Part shown: positions 46,941 through 58,769 of the stretch, in pieces
Position numbering within the stretch: the first letter of the stretch is position 1
How the letters are laid out: each line of letters starts with the position of its first letter
Source: Morinoia aosen
Lineage: Eukaryota; Arthropoda; Malacostraca; Amphipoda; Talitridae
DNA: 64,000 nucleotides
NCBI GenBank assembly: GCA_030386875.1
Contig: CM059560.1
Location: 32,420,183-32,484,182 of the forward strand
Direction of reading: 5' to 3'
Notes under the pieces: model-generated
Database searches by the model: none
Told to the model about the DNA's origin: nothing
Seen by the model: only the letters and a program-made list of their open reading frames with translations
Translations under genes and position numbers: made by a program

Positions 46941-47107
46941 AGGAGACACAGCCGACCCCTCAAGCGGCTTCTTTATAATCCGTGATCAGATGACCTCGTT
47001 TCCTTAAAATTCTTGGCAGGATTTCAGCGCCACTTTTTGAGGAACTTTGGTAATCATTTCAATACCCACGCGCGATTTTCTGTGAAGTAACGAACCTCTT
47101 CGCCGAG
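46941..47107. repeat. 167-bp dispersed repeat, copy 1
   Basis: From AGGAGACACAGCCGACCCCT to CTTCGCCGAG. It differs from 51948-52114 at about four positions. It abuts the end of the 33-bp array exactly. Confidence 0.93.
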
Positions 47108-47819
47108 CCTGAATAGAACAAAATGTTGATTGTTGAATCTGGGAATATATTTTCTGATCAGATTGATGAAAACTTTAGTGAGTAAAGTATTCTTATTATG
47201 AAAACGTTTTCTGAATAGACGAATATGATGGTTATATTTATTGCATTTTTAGAAATATTCTATCTATTCAATGATTATTTGTCTTTTTTTTTTGTATTGA
47301 CTGAATGAAAAGCCGTGAACACTTGTATTGTAATTGGCTTTTGCTATCAAAAGCTTCCCTAAAAGGAAACTCTACGGATTTCCACACATGTTTCAAAATG
47401 AATCCAACAACATTATTTTACTGGAAGAGGCTTATTCTACAAGAATTGAACGAATAAATGAAAAATTTTTAGAATGAAAATGCTCATTTGGATCAAAGAA
47501 AAGGAACAAAGCAGCTTTCAATCTTAGAAGGGCTTCTGTTCATTTAAGGTGAAGAAAAATTCCTAGAATTTTTATACTTGGAAAGATTTCAAAGGCCCAA
47601 AATTTTCACAGGACAACTTTTCTAGTCAGAGAGCCAGGCTGCCACCAGCACACCAGGCCACCGTCAACCTTGCTACTAGATAGGTGACTAGTAACCTGGC
47701 TAACTGGAAACAGTGCTGCATGTCAGGTAACTAGTCAGCCCCACTGGCAGGTGATCAGAAAACGCTGTCATCTCGTAGCCAGGTAACCTTACCATAAGGT
47801 AACAAGTTACCCCGCCACC
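47108..47819. other. Intergenic, with degenerate approach to the 30-bp array
   Basis: AT-rich to about 47620. After that, imperfect CAGGTAAC/AGTAACCTGG motifs look like decayed units of the following array. A 37-bp segment at 47495-47531 recurs at 49540-49576. Confidence 0.6.
47495..47531. repeat. 37-bp dispersed repeat, copy 1
   Basis: AAAGAAAAGGAACAAAGCAG and the following 17 bases recur at 49540-49576 with one mismatch. The flanks are unrelated. Confidence 0.8.
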
Positions 47820-48279
47820 AGGTAATCAGGTAACCAGGCAACCCTGCCCAGGTAAGCAGGTAACCAGGAAACTCTGCCCAGGTAAGCAGGTAACCAGGCA
47901 ACCCTGCCCCAGGTAAGCAGGTAACCAGGCAACCCTGCCCAGGAAAGCAGGTAACCAGGCAACCCTGCCCAGGTAAGCAGGTAACCAGGCAACCCTGCCC
48001 CAGGTAAGCAGGTAACCAGACAACCCTGCCCAGGTAAGCAGGTTACCAGACAACCCTGCCCAGGTAAGCAGGTAACCAGACAACCCTGCCCAGGTAAGCA
48101 GGAAACCAGACAACCCTGCCCAGGTAAGCAGGTAACCAGGCAACCCTGCCCAGGTAAGCAGGTAACCAGGCAACCCTGCCCATGTAAGCAGGTAACCAGG
48201 CAACCCTGCCCAGGTAAGCGGGTAACCAGGCAACCCTGCCCCAGGTAAGCAGGTAACCAGGCAACCCTGCCCAGGTAAG
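47820..48279. repeat. 30-bp tandem repeat, about 15 copies, rich in splice-donor-like sites
   Basis: The unit is CAGGTAAGCAGGTAACCAGG plus CAACCCTGCC (30-31 bp). On the plus strand I count 13 exact CAGGTAAG copies, an 8-base match to the 5' splice-site consensus, each followed by a CAGGTAACC. The minus strand is open in overlapping frames only because of the repeat. Confidence 0.95.
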
Positions 48280-50454
48280 GGCCCGTGTGGCCATCAAGGA
48301 ATAACGTTGATTGGGCGCGCAGAATGCTCGCAGGCTGCAGGCAGCGGAGCAATACCTGGAATATCTGGAACCAGCCGCCCGAAAGGAACGTCGCTCTCTG
48401 GAACGCTGCAGCGCTGAGCTGAGAGCGCGATAACGAGGTCTGGAATGTGACTCCTAGAAACTGTCACACATTTGCTTGGTTTCAATTTTATGCACATTTA
48501 TTTCACATTTATTTATTTTTGACGTATTGGATATTTATTGTGTAGGGGAGACCATCTTAGACGACGTGAAAATAAGTTGTATTCGTTCTTAAGTATCATA
48601 CAACAAAGCGTGGGTGTAGAAATTCAGCGGTTATGAAAATCTAGTTTTTTTCTACATTCTCTACACATCATGTTGGGAGGTGATGCAGAATTATTGAGTA
48701 TTATCCAGAGTGAAGTCGGAATTACGGTTAATTAGCTCATAATACTTTCAGAAATCAGCATGCTGCAGCAACCGGTCGGGAAAAAACTCATAGATGCGAG
48801 TTAGGCAAATGACAGCAAAAATTGGACGCATTGGCATGAGCAGGACGGTATTGGTTTAAGCATTTAATGTGTTCACTGTAAATAGTCTTACCCTATCGAA
48901 GAAGATCGGAAAAAGATATATAAGCCGCTTTGCCAAAAATTAAGACTCGGAAGTATGGCTTCAGATAGAAGCATTTTATTCGATAAACTTCACTTTGTAG
49001 AGCCAGAAAAATAAATAAATAAATTAATAGCGATTTTCCATCTGAAAGTAAAACAAAATCATATATTTTCCACTACTCAATCACCAGTCCAGAATTTCGT
49101 TGCAGGAGTTGAGCTTTGGCTCTCTAGATCTGGGCGGAAAATCCAACTGCCGCCAAGGTACACTCCCGTCCAACTGAAATGCCCGCAATTTTAGGTCTAA
49201 TATTCCAGCTGTTTTCTCAGCGCCTCACTCTTTTTGCGCTACTAGCGATGAAATTATGATCGTTTTCTATTCACTTTTATCTTTGTTTTGGCCTTTTGAG
49301 CCAAACTGATGCAGCTGATACAGAAAACTTGGAGACCTCGACCGCTGGATTCAACAATCTTCATGTGTCTAAAGAACATTACTTGATTTTTTTTGTAAAA
49401 TTAAATAACATATAACTTTATGAAAACGTCGTGTAAAATTTATCGCTTATAGTTTAAAGTCCAATTGCATTTTGCAAGTATAAGAAAAACAATTTCTGCG
49501 AAAGTTCTCTCTTCGTGAATTTGATGTGAGCAACAGAGAAAAGAAAAGGAACAAAGCAGCTTTCAATCGTAGAAGGTATTCACAAGGTATTTTTTAGTAC
49601 TCACTAATTAAAATTTAATATGAAGTCATACTTGAATGCATGACTGAACCGCTAAGTATCCTCGCTCATCGACACAAATTTCAAGACTTCTCACATCTTC
49701 ACGACTCGGCCATCAAAGCTAAGGAATAGAGAATAGAGCACCCATCTTGGTTGGTGCTCTAATTTCAGCATCAGGATAAATTTTTTTCCAATTTTCAGTT
49801 TTCAAATTTTGGGTAGAAAGCAATTTTCTTTGAAGAATAAATGAAATTCATTTGTAATTAACTAAGAATAAATTAGAATAAATAGCATTCTACTTGAATA
49901 ATAGAAATTTATTCATCCTTAATTTTAAATTAGTCGGATTTCATTATATGTTTGGTTTTCTCTTTAAGAAAGACACGCATTGCTCGAATAATTTTAATTA
50001 TTCCCATTTCAATGATGCTAAATATGCGTTACATTGGATATATATTTGAAATCCCAACTCTCAATTACAAAATAAGCAGATATATTCAACTGAAATGAAA
50101 ATATCGTCGTGTGAAAATAAAGATCGATTGAACACCAGCCATTGTGTTCTAAAGTTGGTAAAATTCCAATATTGGGCAAAACCTCTTTTCTATTACACCA
50201 AATCGGGGAACTTCACCTGTATTCGCCCAATAATTTAACCCTGCGCTAAAATGAATGTTTTGTAGACTCTTTCTTGCGATAAAATTTAAGAAAATATAAT
50301 TAACATTGAAGAAAATAAACTTTTTCATTTTGAAACAAGTTTTAAGCTCGACTAGCCCTCTCCAGAACGCATGTGTGCGTGTTAATTATAACAGGCTTGT
50401 GGAGGGAGAGTTGCTATTACGCACCATACCCGTAAATTTCAAGTACGCAGCGAA
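48280..50454. other. Intergenic, no gene recognised
   Basis: A short GC-rich stretch (48280-48440) follows the array, then AT-rich DNA. No supported feature except the 37-bp repeat copy at 49540-49576. Confidence 0.55.
49540..49576. repeat. 37-bp dispersed repeat, copy 2
   Basis: The partner of 47495-47531, in direct orientation 2.0 kb away. Confidence 0.8.
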
Positions 50455-50870
50455 CCAAAGAGAATAGTGAAGTAAAAGAGTGCAATGAAGTAAAATAATA
50501 CAGCCTGAGAAAAACACAACAAAACGAAAGATCTTGGTGAAATAAAAAACACTGTGAAACAAGAGACTTTAATGAAACAAAAAACGTTAGAAAATAAAAG
50601 AATGTAGCGAAACTAAAAAAACGAAAGCTGCGCAACAAAAAGTCATGGTGATAAAAAAGAATGAAATGAATCAAAGCAACGGAGTGAAACAAAAGGGCGA
50701 ACGGAAACAAAAAAAACGAATTGAAACAAAAAGCGTACGGGAACATAGAAAATAAGTGAGACAGAAGAACGAAGAAAGAAGTGCAACAAAAAACCTTGTG
50801 GAAGAAATAAACGAAGTGAATATAGAGAGAAGAGAGCAACAAAATGACGTGGAAAAACAAAACAACGTCA
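50455..50870. repeat. Purine-rich irregular repeat tract
   Basis: About 415 bp in which the plus strand is almost all A and G with scattered C/T. Loosely repeated GTGAAACAAAAAACG-like words recur every ~20 bp. A 153-codon minus-strand frame here encodes only Phe, Leu and Ser-rich low-complexity sequence and is taken as a by-product. Confidence 0.7.
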
Positions 50871-51947
50871 CTATACAATAGTGACTGGAACTACGTCAGG
50901 TGAGAACACATTGACATTTTACATGACCTGTGTATGCGTTGTACATCAAACACTAGCTCGCGAATATATCTGAATTTGTTTAAGTTAAATAAGCGTAGTT
51001 CTTGTTTAAAAATGGTTGATCTTGAAAATTGAATTGTTATTGAGATATTAAAACTTGAAACTAATCACCGATATTTAGCGCATTGATTAGTTAATTGATA
51101 CTGCTCTCACCTTTCCGCCAAACATTACGTTGCACTCGAGCCCTCGCGCTGAGCAGTTGCCGCTACATTGCTCTACTCTAAAAGTCTACACAGGTCGGTG
51201 CATGCTCTTTGAAGCTTAAGCCGACGCGTTTATTAAGTACTTCATTGTTCCTGACTTCACGCTGCAATCTCTGTGGAGTTTACGCGTTACACGGAAGCTT
51301 AGAGGAGTTATCCAGTACGCAGCAGACCAGCAAAGGGCGGAGTCACCCTGAGAATATCCCTTCAGTGAAGCACTTCCTTCCCAAAATGAATTAATAAAGG
51401 AAACCACACCATTACAGAGCATACAGGCTGAGCAGCAAACAGCCTGTATGCTCTGTATGCTCTACTTCAAATCATCGTTGAGTGTGCGCAAAAAATTACC
51501 CTATGCATAAGAACCAAGAAATATATCACTGGAATAACGTGCGAAATATAAGCCTGCATGTGAGTACCTGGGAAACTGACCTCACGGTAGAGGTATTTTT
51601 AACAGCCAGCGGAAACTCCAGCAGAATCAACGCAGAGTGCGTAGAGCTCTGCCTGTAACAGAAAGACTTAAAACTAATGCTCGTAGAGCTGAGTTTAATT
51701 TGCTTTGCATAATTAAAGTAGGCCACGATCTGATCAAACCGAAAGCCAACCTCTTGCTTTCCCTGATGCGTTCCATGTATCGTGCATTAAGGAAGACTTG
51801 CAAATAAATTCTCCCCATAATCTGCATTAGAGAAAGAGGTGATGCTGCTTCGCAGGCATCATTAATTTCTTAGCTTGACGCCCATTGGTCTGGAAATACG
51901 GCACAGAAGTCTCGAGGGATAGGCAAAAACCCTCAAGAAAACTCGTT
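50871..51947. other. Intergenic, no gene recognised
   Basis: No supported coding signal. The hairpin at 51413-51457 is listed separately. Confidence 0.55.
51413..51457. repeat. Perfect hairpin, 18-bp arms, 9-nt loop
   Basis: TACAGAGCATACAGGCTG at 51413-51430 is exactly complementary to 51440-51457, with loop AGCAGCAAA. The right arm is followed by a second TGCTC, so GTATGCTCT is partly duplicated. Confidence 0.93.
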
Positions 51948-52114
51948 AGGAGACACAGCCGACCCCTCAAGCGGCTTCTTTATAATCCGTGATCAGATGA
52001 CCTCGTCTTCTTAAAATTCTTGGCAGGATTTCAGCGCCACTTTTTGAGGAACTTTGGTAATCATTTCAATACCCTCGCGAGATTTTCTGTGAAGTAACGA
52101 ACCTCTTCGCCGAG
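51948..52114. repeat. 167-bp dispersed repeat, copy 2
   Basis: About 97-98% identical to 46941-47107, in the same orientation, with unrelated flanks on both sides. Both copies end at CGCCGAG. It has no recognisable Pol III boxes or poly(A) tail. Confidence 0.93.
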
Positions 52115-53917
52115 GAATATTTCCTTCAATTGAATTCCCTGAAAAAGTTTGAAGCCCAAGGCAAAGGTGGGAAAATAAAAATCGCACGTGCCATGTTGCC
52201 TTAATAATATACCGAACTCTAATCATGCAAAAAAATTTTCACTAGTGAGCATTGAATGAAGGCGATTTATACAACCTACTCGCATGAACCCTTAACACAT
52301 TTAATCAATTGAATTTAAGTGAATCACATTTTGGGTTTGCCAATGAAGAGCACCCGGCTGAGCCCCGTTCCGGGCTATAGCTCTATTTTTGAGAGCACGG
52401 CGGGGTTTTGTAAGGAAGAGAGGCCATCCACCTGACATTGGGGGCCTAAATTCATGGTTGCAGCACACAAATAGCATGCATGTGGCCGTTGGTGTTCCAG
52501 AGCAATCCCATCTGCCGACGGCCTAACTTTGTGACTAATTGGGTACAGTTGCAAACCGGCGAGTTACCGTACGCTTGCACTGATTTCTGAAGCTCCTACT
52601 TGGTTTTGCAAATCACGAGATAGTGTGCATGGAACTGATGAAGATAGCGAACTCCTGCCTACGACACAAATTGAACGCTAGCATGGCTTTGTGCGCCAGT
52701 GAGACTCGACTTATCTCGGCCAACACGGCCGCCGGATCATGATCCCTCTGGACTACACTGGATATTCGCATGCAGACCATCGCTCTGCAGAGACGAGGAA
52801 ATGTAGCTCATCGCACAACTAATTTTCGAAAGTTCACGTCGTGGTAAACGAAGAATGACCAGCAGCGGTGAAGAAATCGTTTTATTTTGGTGTATTATTG
52901 GAATATTAAAAAGGAATGCGTAACTTGGAAAATTTGCTCTGCGCTAGCACTTGGTATCAAGCATGAAACGCCAATAAATGCGCCTTCTTAATTTCTGAGT
53001 GCATTTCACTGTTCAGACGGATGCGAAACATGTGTAAGAGAAAGACACTTTTCAGTCGGGACGGAAAAATTATCAACTCCAGCATTAGAATTAGGTATGC
53101 TGGAGTGAACATAAAAAGGCACCAAAAACAGAACTATTATTGTGCATCGGGCATTTGTATGTATATCATTTTGCAGAAATAAAAATTGCTCCCTGAAATA
53201 CATATTAAAACGAAAAAAATCTACGCTTAAATAAGAACTAGCCCACGAATTATCACATTAACAACATTCAGAAATTATTCTGAGTAAATAAAATAAATCA
53301 TTCTCATGAATAAATAACCATTTATGTACGATATAGCGCATAGACAAGATATGAAAATGAATCATATTTTATTTGTTTGTAATTTTACGGCAAAGAGATG
53401 CCTTCAATCGTTCGAATGTTTTTAGCTTGCCTCTGTTGCTCTGCATGCTCTCTACCCCCTCAGTTGATGTAATCCGAGCAGATATTTTTTTCCTTGTAGT
53501 TCGATCGATGTTTTTAATCATGCATGTTTTAACATACCTCGAAAATGACTACATTTGTTCTAACCCTTTAATTCCATTGTGATAACTGTTTTATGATGAT
53601 TTCTTGAATGTGTGTATGTTTTTCGTGTGACTCATCTATATTTGTGGTAGGAGGACATCAGCAAACATTCCTATCAGTATAAAAACTCAATTCTAACTCA
53701 GTTCTTCTTTAAGCATAAATAAATCACAATGAAAAGCGGATAAATTTGCGGTAAATGTACGGTGTTCAAGTCTTCAGTGTAGAGCGTAGGTGTAGACACG
53801 AACAGACTAGTCAATAAATTAACAATATTTCAAAGAATGAATAAAGCAAGCAAGCAGTAAGCTGCGTGTTATTGAGGCAAATTTTATAATAAATCTCAAA
53901 TTTCCATAGAGGAAGCT
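52115..53917. other. Intergenic, no gene recognised
   Basis: The segment from about 52330 to 52830 is richer in GC than its surroundings and could be an old transposon fragment, but its frames are broken and I cannot name it. The rest is AT-rich. Confidence 0.5.
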
Positions 53918-54215
53918 GGTCCTGAGGTCCCTTTCTCCTAGTTGACCCTTAGTCTTATTTCCTTGGTCCCAGAGGTCCCTTTCTCCTATTTGATCCCCTT
54001 AGTCTCCTTTCCTTGGTCCCAGAGGTCCCTTTCTTCTATTTGATCCCTTAGTCTCCTCTCCTTGGACCCAGAGGTCCCTTTCTTCTATTTGATCCCCTTA
54101 GTCTCCTTTCCTTGGTCCCAGAGGTCCCCTTCGTTTGCCTGACGCCTTAGTTTTCTTTCTTTGGTCCCAGAGGTTCCCTTCCCCTACTTTTTTCTCACAA
54201 TTAGTTTCCATTAGT
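53918..54215. repeat. ~50-bp tandem repeat, about 5.5 copies
   Basis: Units begin GGTCCCAGAGGTCCCTTTC at 53918, 53965, 54015, 54064, 54114 and 54163 (47-50 bp apart). They are pyrimidine-rich on the plus strand, with decaying copies at the right end. Confidence 0.93.
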
Positions 54216-56145
54216 TCGTCCCAGAAGTACTTTTGCTTCAAGTCGGTCCCTGTTGTGTCCTTTTTGGAAGTAGGTGCGAGCCGTCCGTTTCCTTACGCTA
54301 GTTTCGACGCGTGTTGCACAAACCTATCGCCAGTCATCGATTTGCCTAATTGCAGAAAAGTTGCCTGCAGCTTCCGAACTGAAAGACTCGCCTCTTGCAT
54401 TTCATTCCAACAATAAGTTTCCTTAGAAGGCTCCGCAGGGCAGCTTCCTCGGCAGACATGCATGCAAATCTGGGCAATAAAACGCCGCTGAAGGCAGGAC
54501 CTGAACAAATCAAGCTCGCAAGAAGACCTGCCCTCAGGAATTTACTGATAGTAAAAGTGCCTCGAGCATGCTCGGCCTTTTAACCTAAGTCAAAGGAAAC
54601 GAACTTTTGATAAAGAACGACAATAAACTGCGACGAGTAATAAGTGCATTGATTTTGCACTCACCGGTAAAATTTGTGAAGTTAGATTAGTGATTATATA
54701 ATCTCTGTATGGTGGGGCGGGAGGTTTGAGGCTGAGTGGTTCGGGGAGAGGCTTTGCAATGCACGCAAGTTGGCAGGAGTTAGTAACGCTAGTGAAGGCT
54801 GTGCCGCACTGACAGTGGTCAGCAGTAGAGCCTGAATGCATCTCAGTTCTATTAACTATTTGCAGCATTTCATATTCATTTCTTTTTGAAGTTTTTGATC
54901 GAACTAGTCTGGTAAATACAAAAGTCCACGTAAAGTTTTAAAGTTAAAGTTGTTTTCACATGAGCTACCTTCAACACTGAATGCAAACATTCACTAATGT
55001 TGGTTAGTGATATGACAAACCAGAACTTCATATACAGAATATAATCTATTTTAAATATTTCGGTTTTAAAGTTATTTATGTCCGGTTGTTTTTTCACTCA
55101 ACATCGATGGGATATTTAGCTCCGGCATAAATGCACAAAGCTAGAATTTTGACGCCAAGAATAGGACGGAAATGAAAGTAATTTGCAGCACCATTTATCG
55201 TTCACTCGTTTTATCATCTTTTCTCTAATCGATGCCCCGTAGAGTATTTCTAATTACATTGTATCAGGAATAAGGCCGTAATTTATCATTTCCATAACCA
55301 CGCAATTCTGATAATCTTCTTAAAGTTTCCCGGCTTGTCACTTTCGCGCTGTGTATTTAGCAATAGGATGTGATAAATTGGTAAGCCAGCTTCCGGTTAT
55401 AATTTGGGATAAAATTTGGAATTTCCAAGCGTGTTACTGGCAGCACAATCTTTTACAAATGCCCATTTTGCGAAGAATATTCCTAATAACTTTTAGATGA
55501 TCAGCAGACCGATCCAACGTGCCTCGAATGGTTTTGTTTATTTATATGCTTCAGACTATCTCGTTAGTTTGATTGCGTGCTTGCTTCCCTGTCCACATCC
55601 ACATTCTGTAATAACATAGAGTCAAATTCAACACAAATAATTTACGACGAAACTTCGGATACAACCTGGACATTTGATACGGTTTACTACAAACGTGCAC
55701 TTCACTCAACACGTTACATCAGCCTAATACCAAACATTCCATTATTTGGAGCGCAGGATATCGTCTTCATAACAAACGGCCCAGACACAACGCATTCCAA
55801 CTCAGAACAGGAACAGGATCGAACAAAACCATAGGACAACACCAAATAGAGCTCCATTGTAGGAGAAATAGTGGAGCAAGACCCGGTGGAACAATGGCAG
55901 AGAAGCCTACGTCTGTATGGACGCACATCTGATAGCGGATGTCCTACAATCTGCCGCAGCTGCGACCTAACTCTCTTGTAATCCGCCGGCCTTCTTTGTG
56001 TGGGATTAATGGCGTGAGACTGCGTCTTAATGAGAGGGAATTGCTGCTGAGGGCAGACGAGCTCACGCTGAACTTAGCGCACGCTTCAGGTGGCCACTTA
56101 GCGTGCGCTAGTTCCAAGAGATACGCCCTAAGCATCCTCGTACTG
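54216..56145. other. Intergenic, no gene recognised
   Basis: Short open stretches on both strands, none with a recognisable domain. Confidence 0.55.
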
Positions 56146-56236
56146 AGCGCTAAGTATCCATATTAAGCGCAAAGCGTCCATATTAAGTGCTAAGCGCTTC
56201 ATGTAAAGTGCTAAGCGCCCTTTATGGAGCACTAAG
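56146..56236. repeat. ~21-bp tandem repeat, about 4 copies
   Basis: GCGCTAAGTATCCATATTAA, AGCGCAAAGCGTCCATATTA, GTGCTAAGCGCTTCATGTAA and GTGCTAAGCGCCCTTTATGG follow one another. Confidence 0.8.
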
Positions 56237-57976
56237 TTGTCTCCGTAGTCTCCAAGTCATGAAACAGGAGCAGCTTGAGGCTTATCGTGATATGTTGGAT
56301 ATTGGCGGTGTGCGTGTTGACAGTGACTGGTTGTGTGAAGCGAACACTGATTGGCAGCGCCCCCTGGCGACATTGGTACGGGCGTAGAAATGTATTATGA
56401 AACAGGCGATCATCGCAGCTGAGATTGGAAATTGTAATTACTGAGAACAGAAATACAGTTGTTTGATGAGATGTGAGGCCGCTCTGAAACGAGGGAAATA
56501 CGTTTTAAGATGGAGTGTTTGAGCGCCAGCCAGTTGTATTTTTGTAAGACGTTCAGCTTGCACCATGTGAATAAAATGAAGTGGCATCAAGTTGGAATTT
56601 AAGAGACTAGATATCTTAGTGTAGTATTCGACAGTGAGCTGGAAAAAACTGAAGTCTACACTTCCATAAGAAATAATAATTTATACTTTACAGGAATAAT
56701 AAAAAAACAGTTATTTTATGATTACCACAATGCTGAAACCTTTCTTTAAAAATGAGTAAAAGTTTAAGTAGAACATTTACCATGGGACATAAACAGTCAC
56801 GAAATCAGCAAGTCTATGCGCGAGCTTAATTACATGTTCAGCTAGATTTTATATTAAGTAAAATTCGTGAATAACGCGCTGCCACAGATTTCTAGGGCGG
56901 AAGTTTGGGGTGAAATTTTATTAACAAATATCGTACATTGGCCTGTGGTTGTTTGCACGCTCGGTCGCTGGTGTGCCAGGCGTTCGAACTCCTCATGGCA
57001 TTCCAGCGGCAATCTAGTCTTTGCGTCTTTCGCTTCTACACTCACCGGAGAAAAACGGAGGGTAAAGAAGATCCTTAGCTTTCTGAAATTTGCATCCCCA
57101 TAAATTAAATATTGGAATACTCGACTGTTGTCGTAAACCTGAGTGGTGTGTTCGTGTTGTTCTCAATATTTTGTTCCCTTTCCTTCCTAGAGTTGATGTG
57201 TGAAAATGAAAAGTTCTCCAATTATTTGCTGCAATCAGCGGCGTCGATTAAAACAAAAAGATTACTTTGAACTTATCTAAGGTGATCGTAATTTAGTGAA
57301 AGCGATGTTTAAATTTTTGTCACTGACCCATTATTGCGACGAGATATTTCAATTAGTTTTCATAAAATTTAATAAGTTGAGGAAGGTTGATGCATTAACA
57401 TTTGTGTTGTACAAGACTTTACAAACGGAGGAAATCAGAGATTAAATAATTTTTTTTTTGAAGTATTTGTTTGAGAGCAGCTCATATCGTCGTACTAAAT
57501 TCAGAGCTTTCTACATCTGAAACAGCTCCGAGTTATCCATAATACCATCACTATTATAAAAGGAGCCGCGTCCGTCCGTCCGTCCGTGTGACCCCCGCTT
57601 CTAATCGATAGCTTTGATAGCAACAAGGATAAAGCTTAAGAAATACAAGGAATAATTCTGTTGCATTTTTTCTGTGGTGATTCAATTCCCTTTCACTTGC
57701 ATTATAGTATCCAGAATACGCAATCGGCTTACTTTTACAAATAGAATTTTTTTTGAGCTTTCTCTGTTGAAATTCATCATGTTGCTTTGATATTTTTAAT
57801 TGATAATGGGAAAAGAAATGTTTTAAATTCGTTTGACCAGTAACCTGACCACCACTTAGTATAAAGCTAAAGATTTTGGAATTTGAGTTATTGTTTTCGA
57901 AATTGTGATTTTCTTGAAAAGTTTCGAAGAGATAATAGACGACATTTCAGATTAAATTCCGGCAAAAGAGGCCACC
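56237..57976. other. Intergenic, with a short CCGT run
   Basis: No gene recognised. A TCCGTCCGTCCGTCCGT run at 57571-57587, after ATTATAAAAGGAGCC, lies about 400 bp upstream of the STPR-like relic and may belong to the same mobile element. Confidence 0.5.
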
Positions 57977-58290
57977 ATGGATAGAAATGTGTCCAACCGC
58001 AAGAGAGAAGTAGGACGATCGGATGACAAACGTGAAATGGCATGACGAAGCAATGCTGCTCGCCAACGAGAAGCTAGAGCTAAATTGACCCTTGACGGGC
58101 GTTTAGAAATTCTACGGAATAATGCAGGGCAACACCGAGTAGCTAAGAAAGCTTAACACATGAAAGAAGCGAGGAAATTCTTCGGCACAACGCGGGACAA
58201 CATCGAGGGGCACGAGAGAATTTAACTCAAGAAAGAAGGGATAAAATTCTTCAGATGAATGCCGACCAGCACGTGTGCACTAGTAATACC
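57977..58290 (+). pseudogene. Relic of a protein with 23-residue STPR-like repeats
   Basis: An ATG in strong context (GCCACCATGG) opens a basic, Arg-rich frame that hits TGA at 58043 and TAA further on and loses one base between repeats. Read through these breaks, three consecutive units of 23 residues are seen. Repeat anchors are at 58106, 58174 and 58243, that is 68 and 69 nt apart; shared words are NNAGQHR/HNAGQHR/MNADQH and EIL/KIL. This spacing and the Asn-Ala-x-x-x-R pattern match the STPR (score-and-three-residue) DNA-binding repeat known from silkworm FMBP-1, and similar N-terminal repeats occur in some Helitron-type proteins. It is clearly broken. Which host element it came from is not shown. 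Confidence 0.6.
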
Positions 58291-58510
58291 AGACGCTGTC
58301 TTATGTTTATGATTATATATATATGTACGTTAATCATTTCATGCAATTATTTTCATTTCTTTTCCTCATCCATTAAGAATTTTCACTAGACATAGGGAAA
58401 AGTTCTCGATTAGCGTATTTGTGATACGGGGTTCTCATCCCCACGGGTTACATATACCGTTTAAATCTCTGTTATTATCAGAACGTACCTTGAAAATCGC
58501 ATTCTAGAGC

Positions 58511-58689
58511 GGCCCATAGACGATCAATTTTATTGTCAATATAATTGACGATGATGAATATTGACAATTTTATTGATCGTCTGTGGGCTTGATTAACGAC
58601 CGTCAATTAATTGACTTTGCGGACAAAAAAAAATTGCATCAATATATTGAGCCAATGATACTGACAATTAAATTGATCGCCTATGGGCC
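58511..58689. mobile_element. MITE-like palindromic element, ~180 bp
   Basis: The left end GGCCCATAGACGATCAATTT and the right end (reverse complement GGCCCATAGGCGATCAATTT) are terminal inverted repeats of about 30 bp. A third, internal inverted copy (58560-58588) makes a tight hairpin with the left arm (58512-58540). There is no coding content. Target duplication is unclear. Confidence 0.7.
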
Positions 58690-58769
58690 TCTTAAGGATT
58701 TATACCGGTAACGTTTGAAAGGTAGTGAAGCTTGTGTTACGCAGGGCATGCATCAGTGATCAGTGCACA

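Noticed and set aside
45678..46949. 423-codon minus-strand frame with 11-residue repeats
   Set aside because: It is a product of the 33-bp array and continues into the antisense of the element 1 LTR, so it crosses a transposon junction.
47807..48352. Overlapping minus-strand frames of 84-181 codons
   Set aside because: Translation of the 30-bp array; several frames are open at once.
50417..50878. 153-codon hydrophobic minus-strand frame
   Set aside because: Low-complexity Phe/Leu/Ser from a purine-rich tract. There are no membrane-protein features beyond composition.
52330..52830. GC-richer patch as LINE 5' end or gene
   Set aside because: All frames are broken within a few dozen codons and no motif could be recognised.
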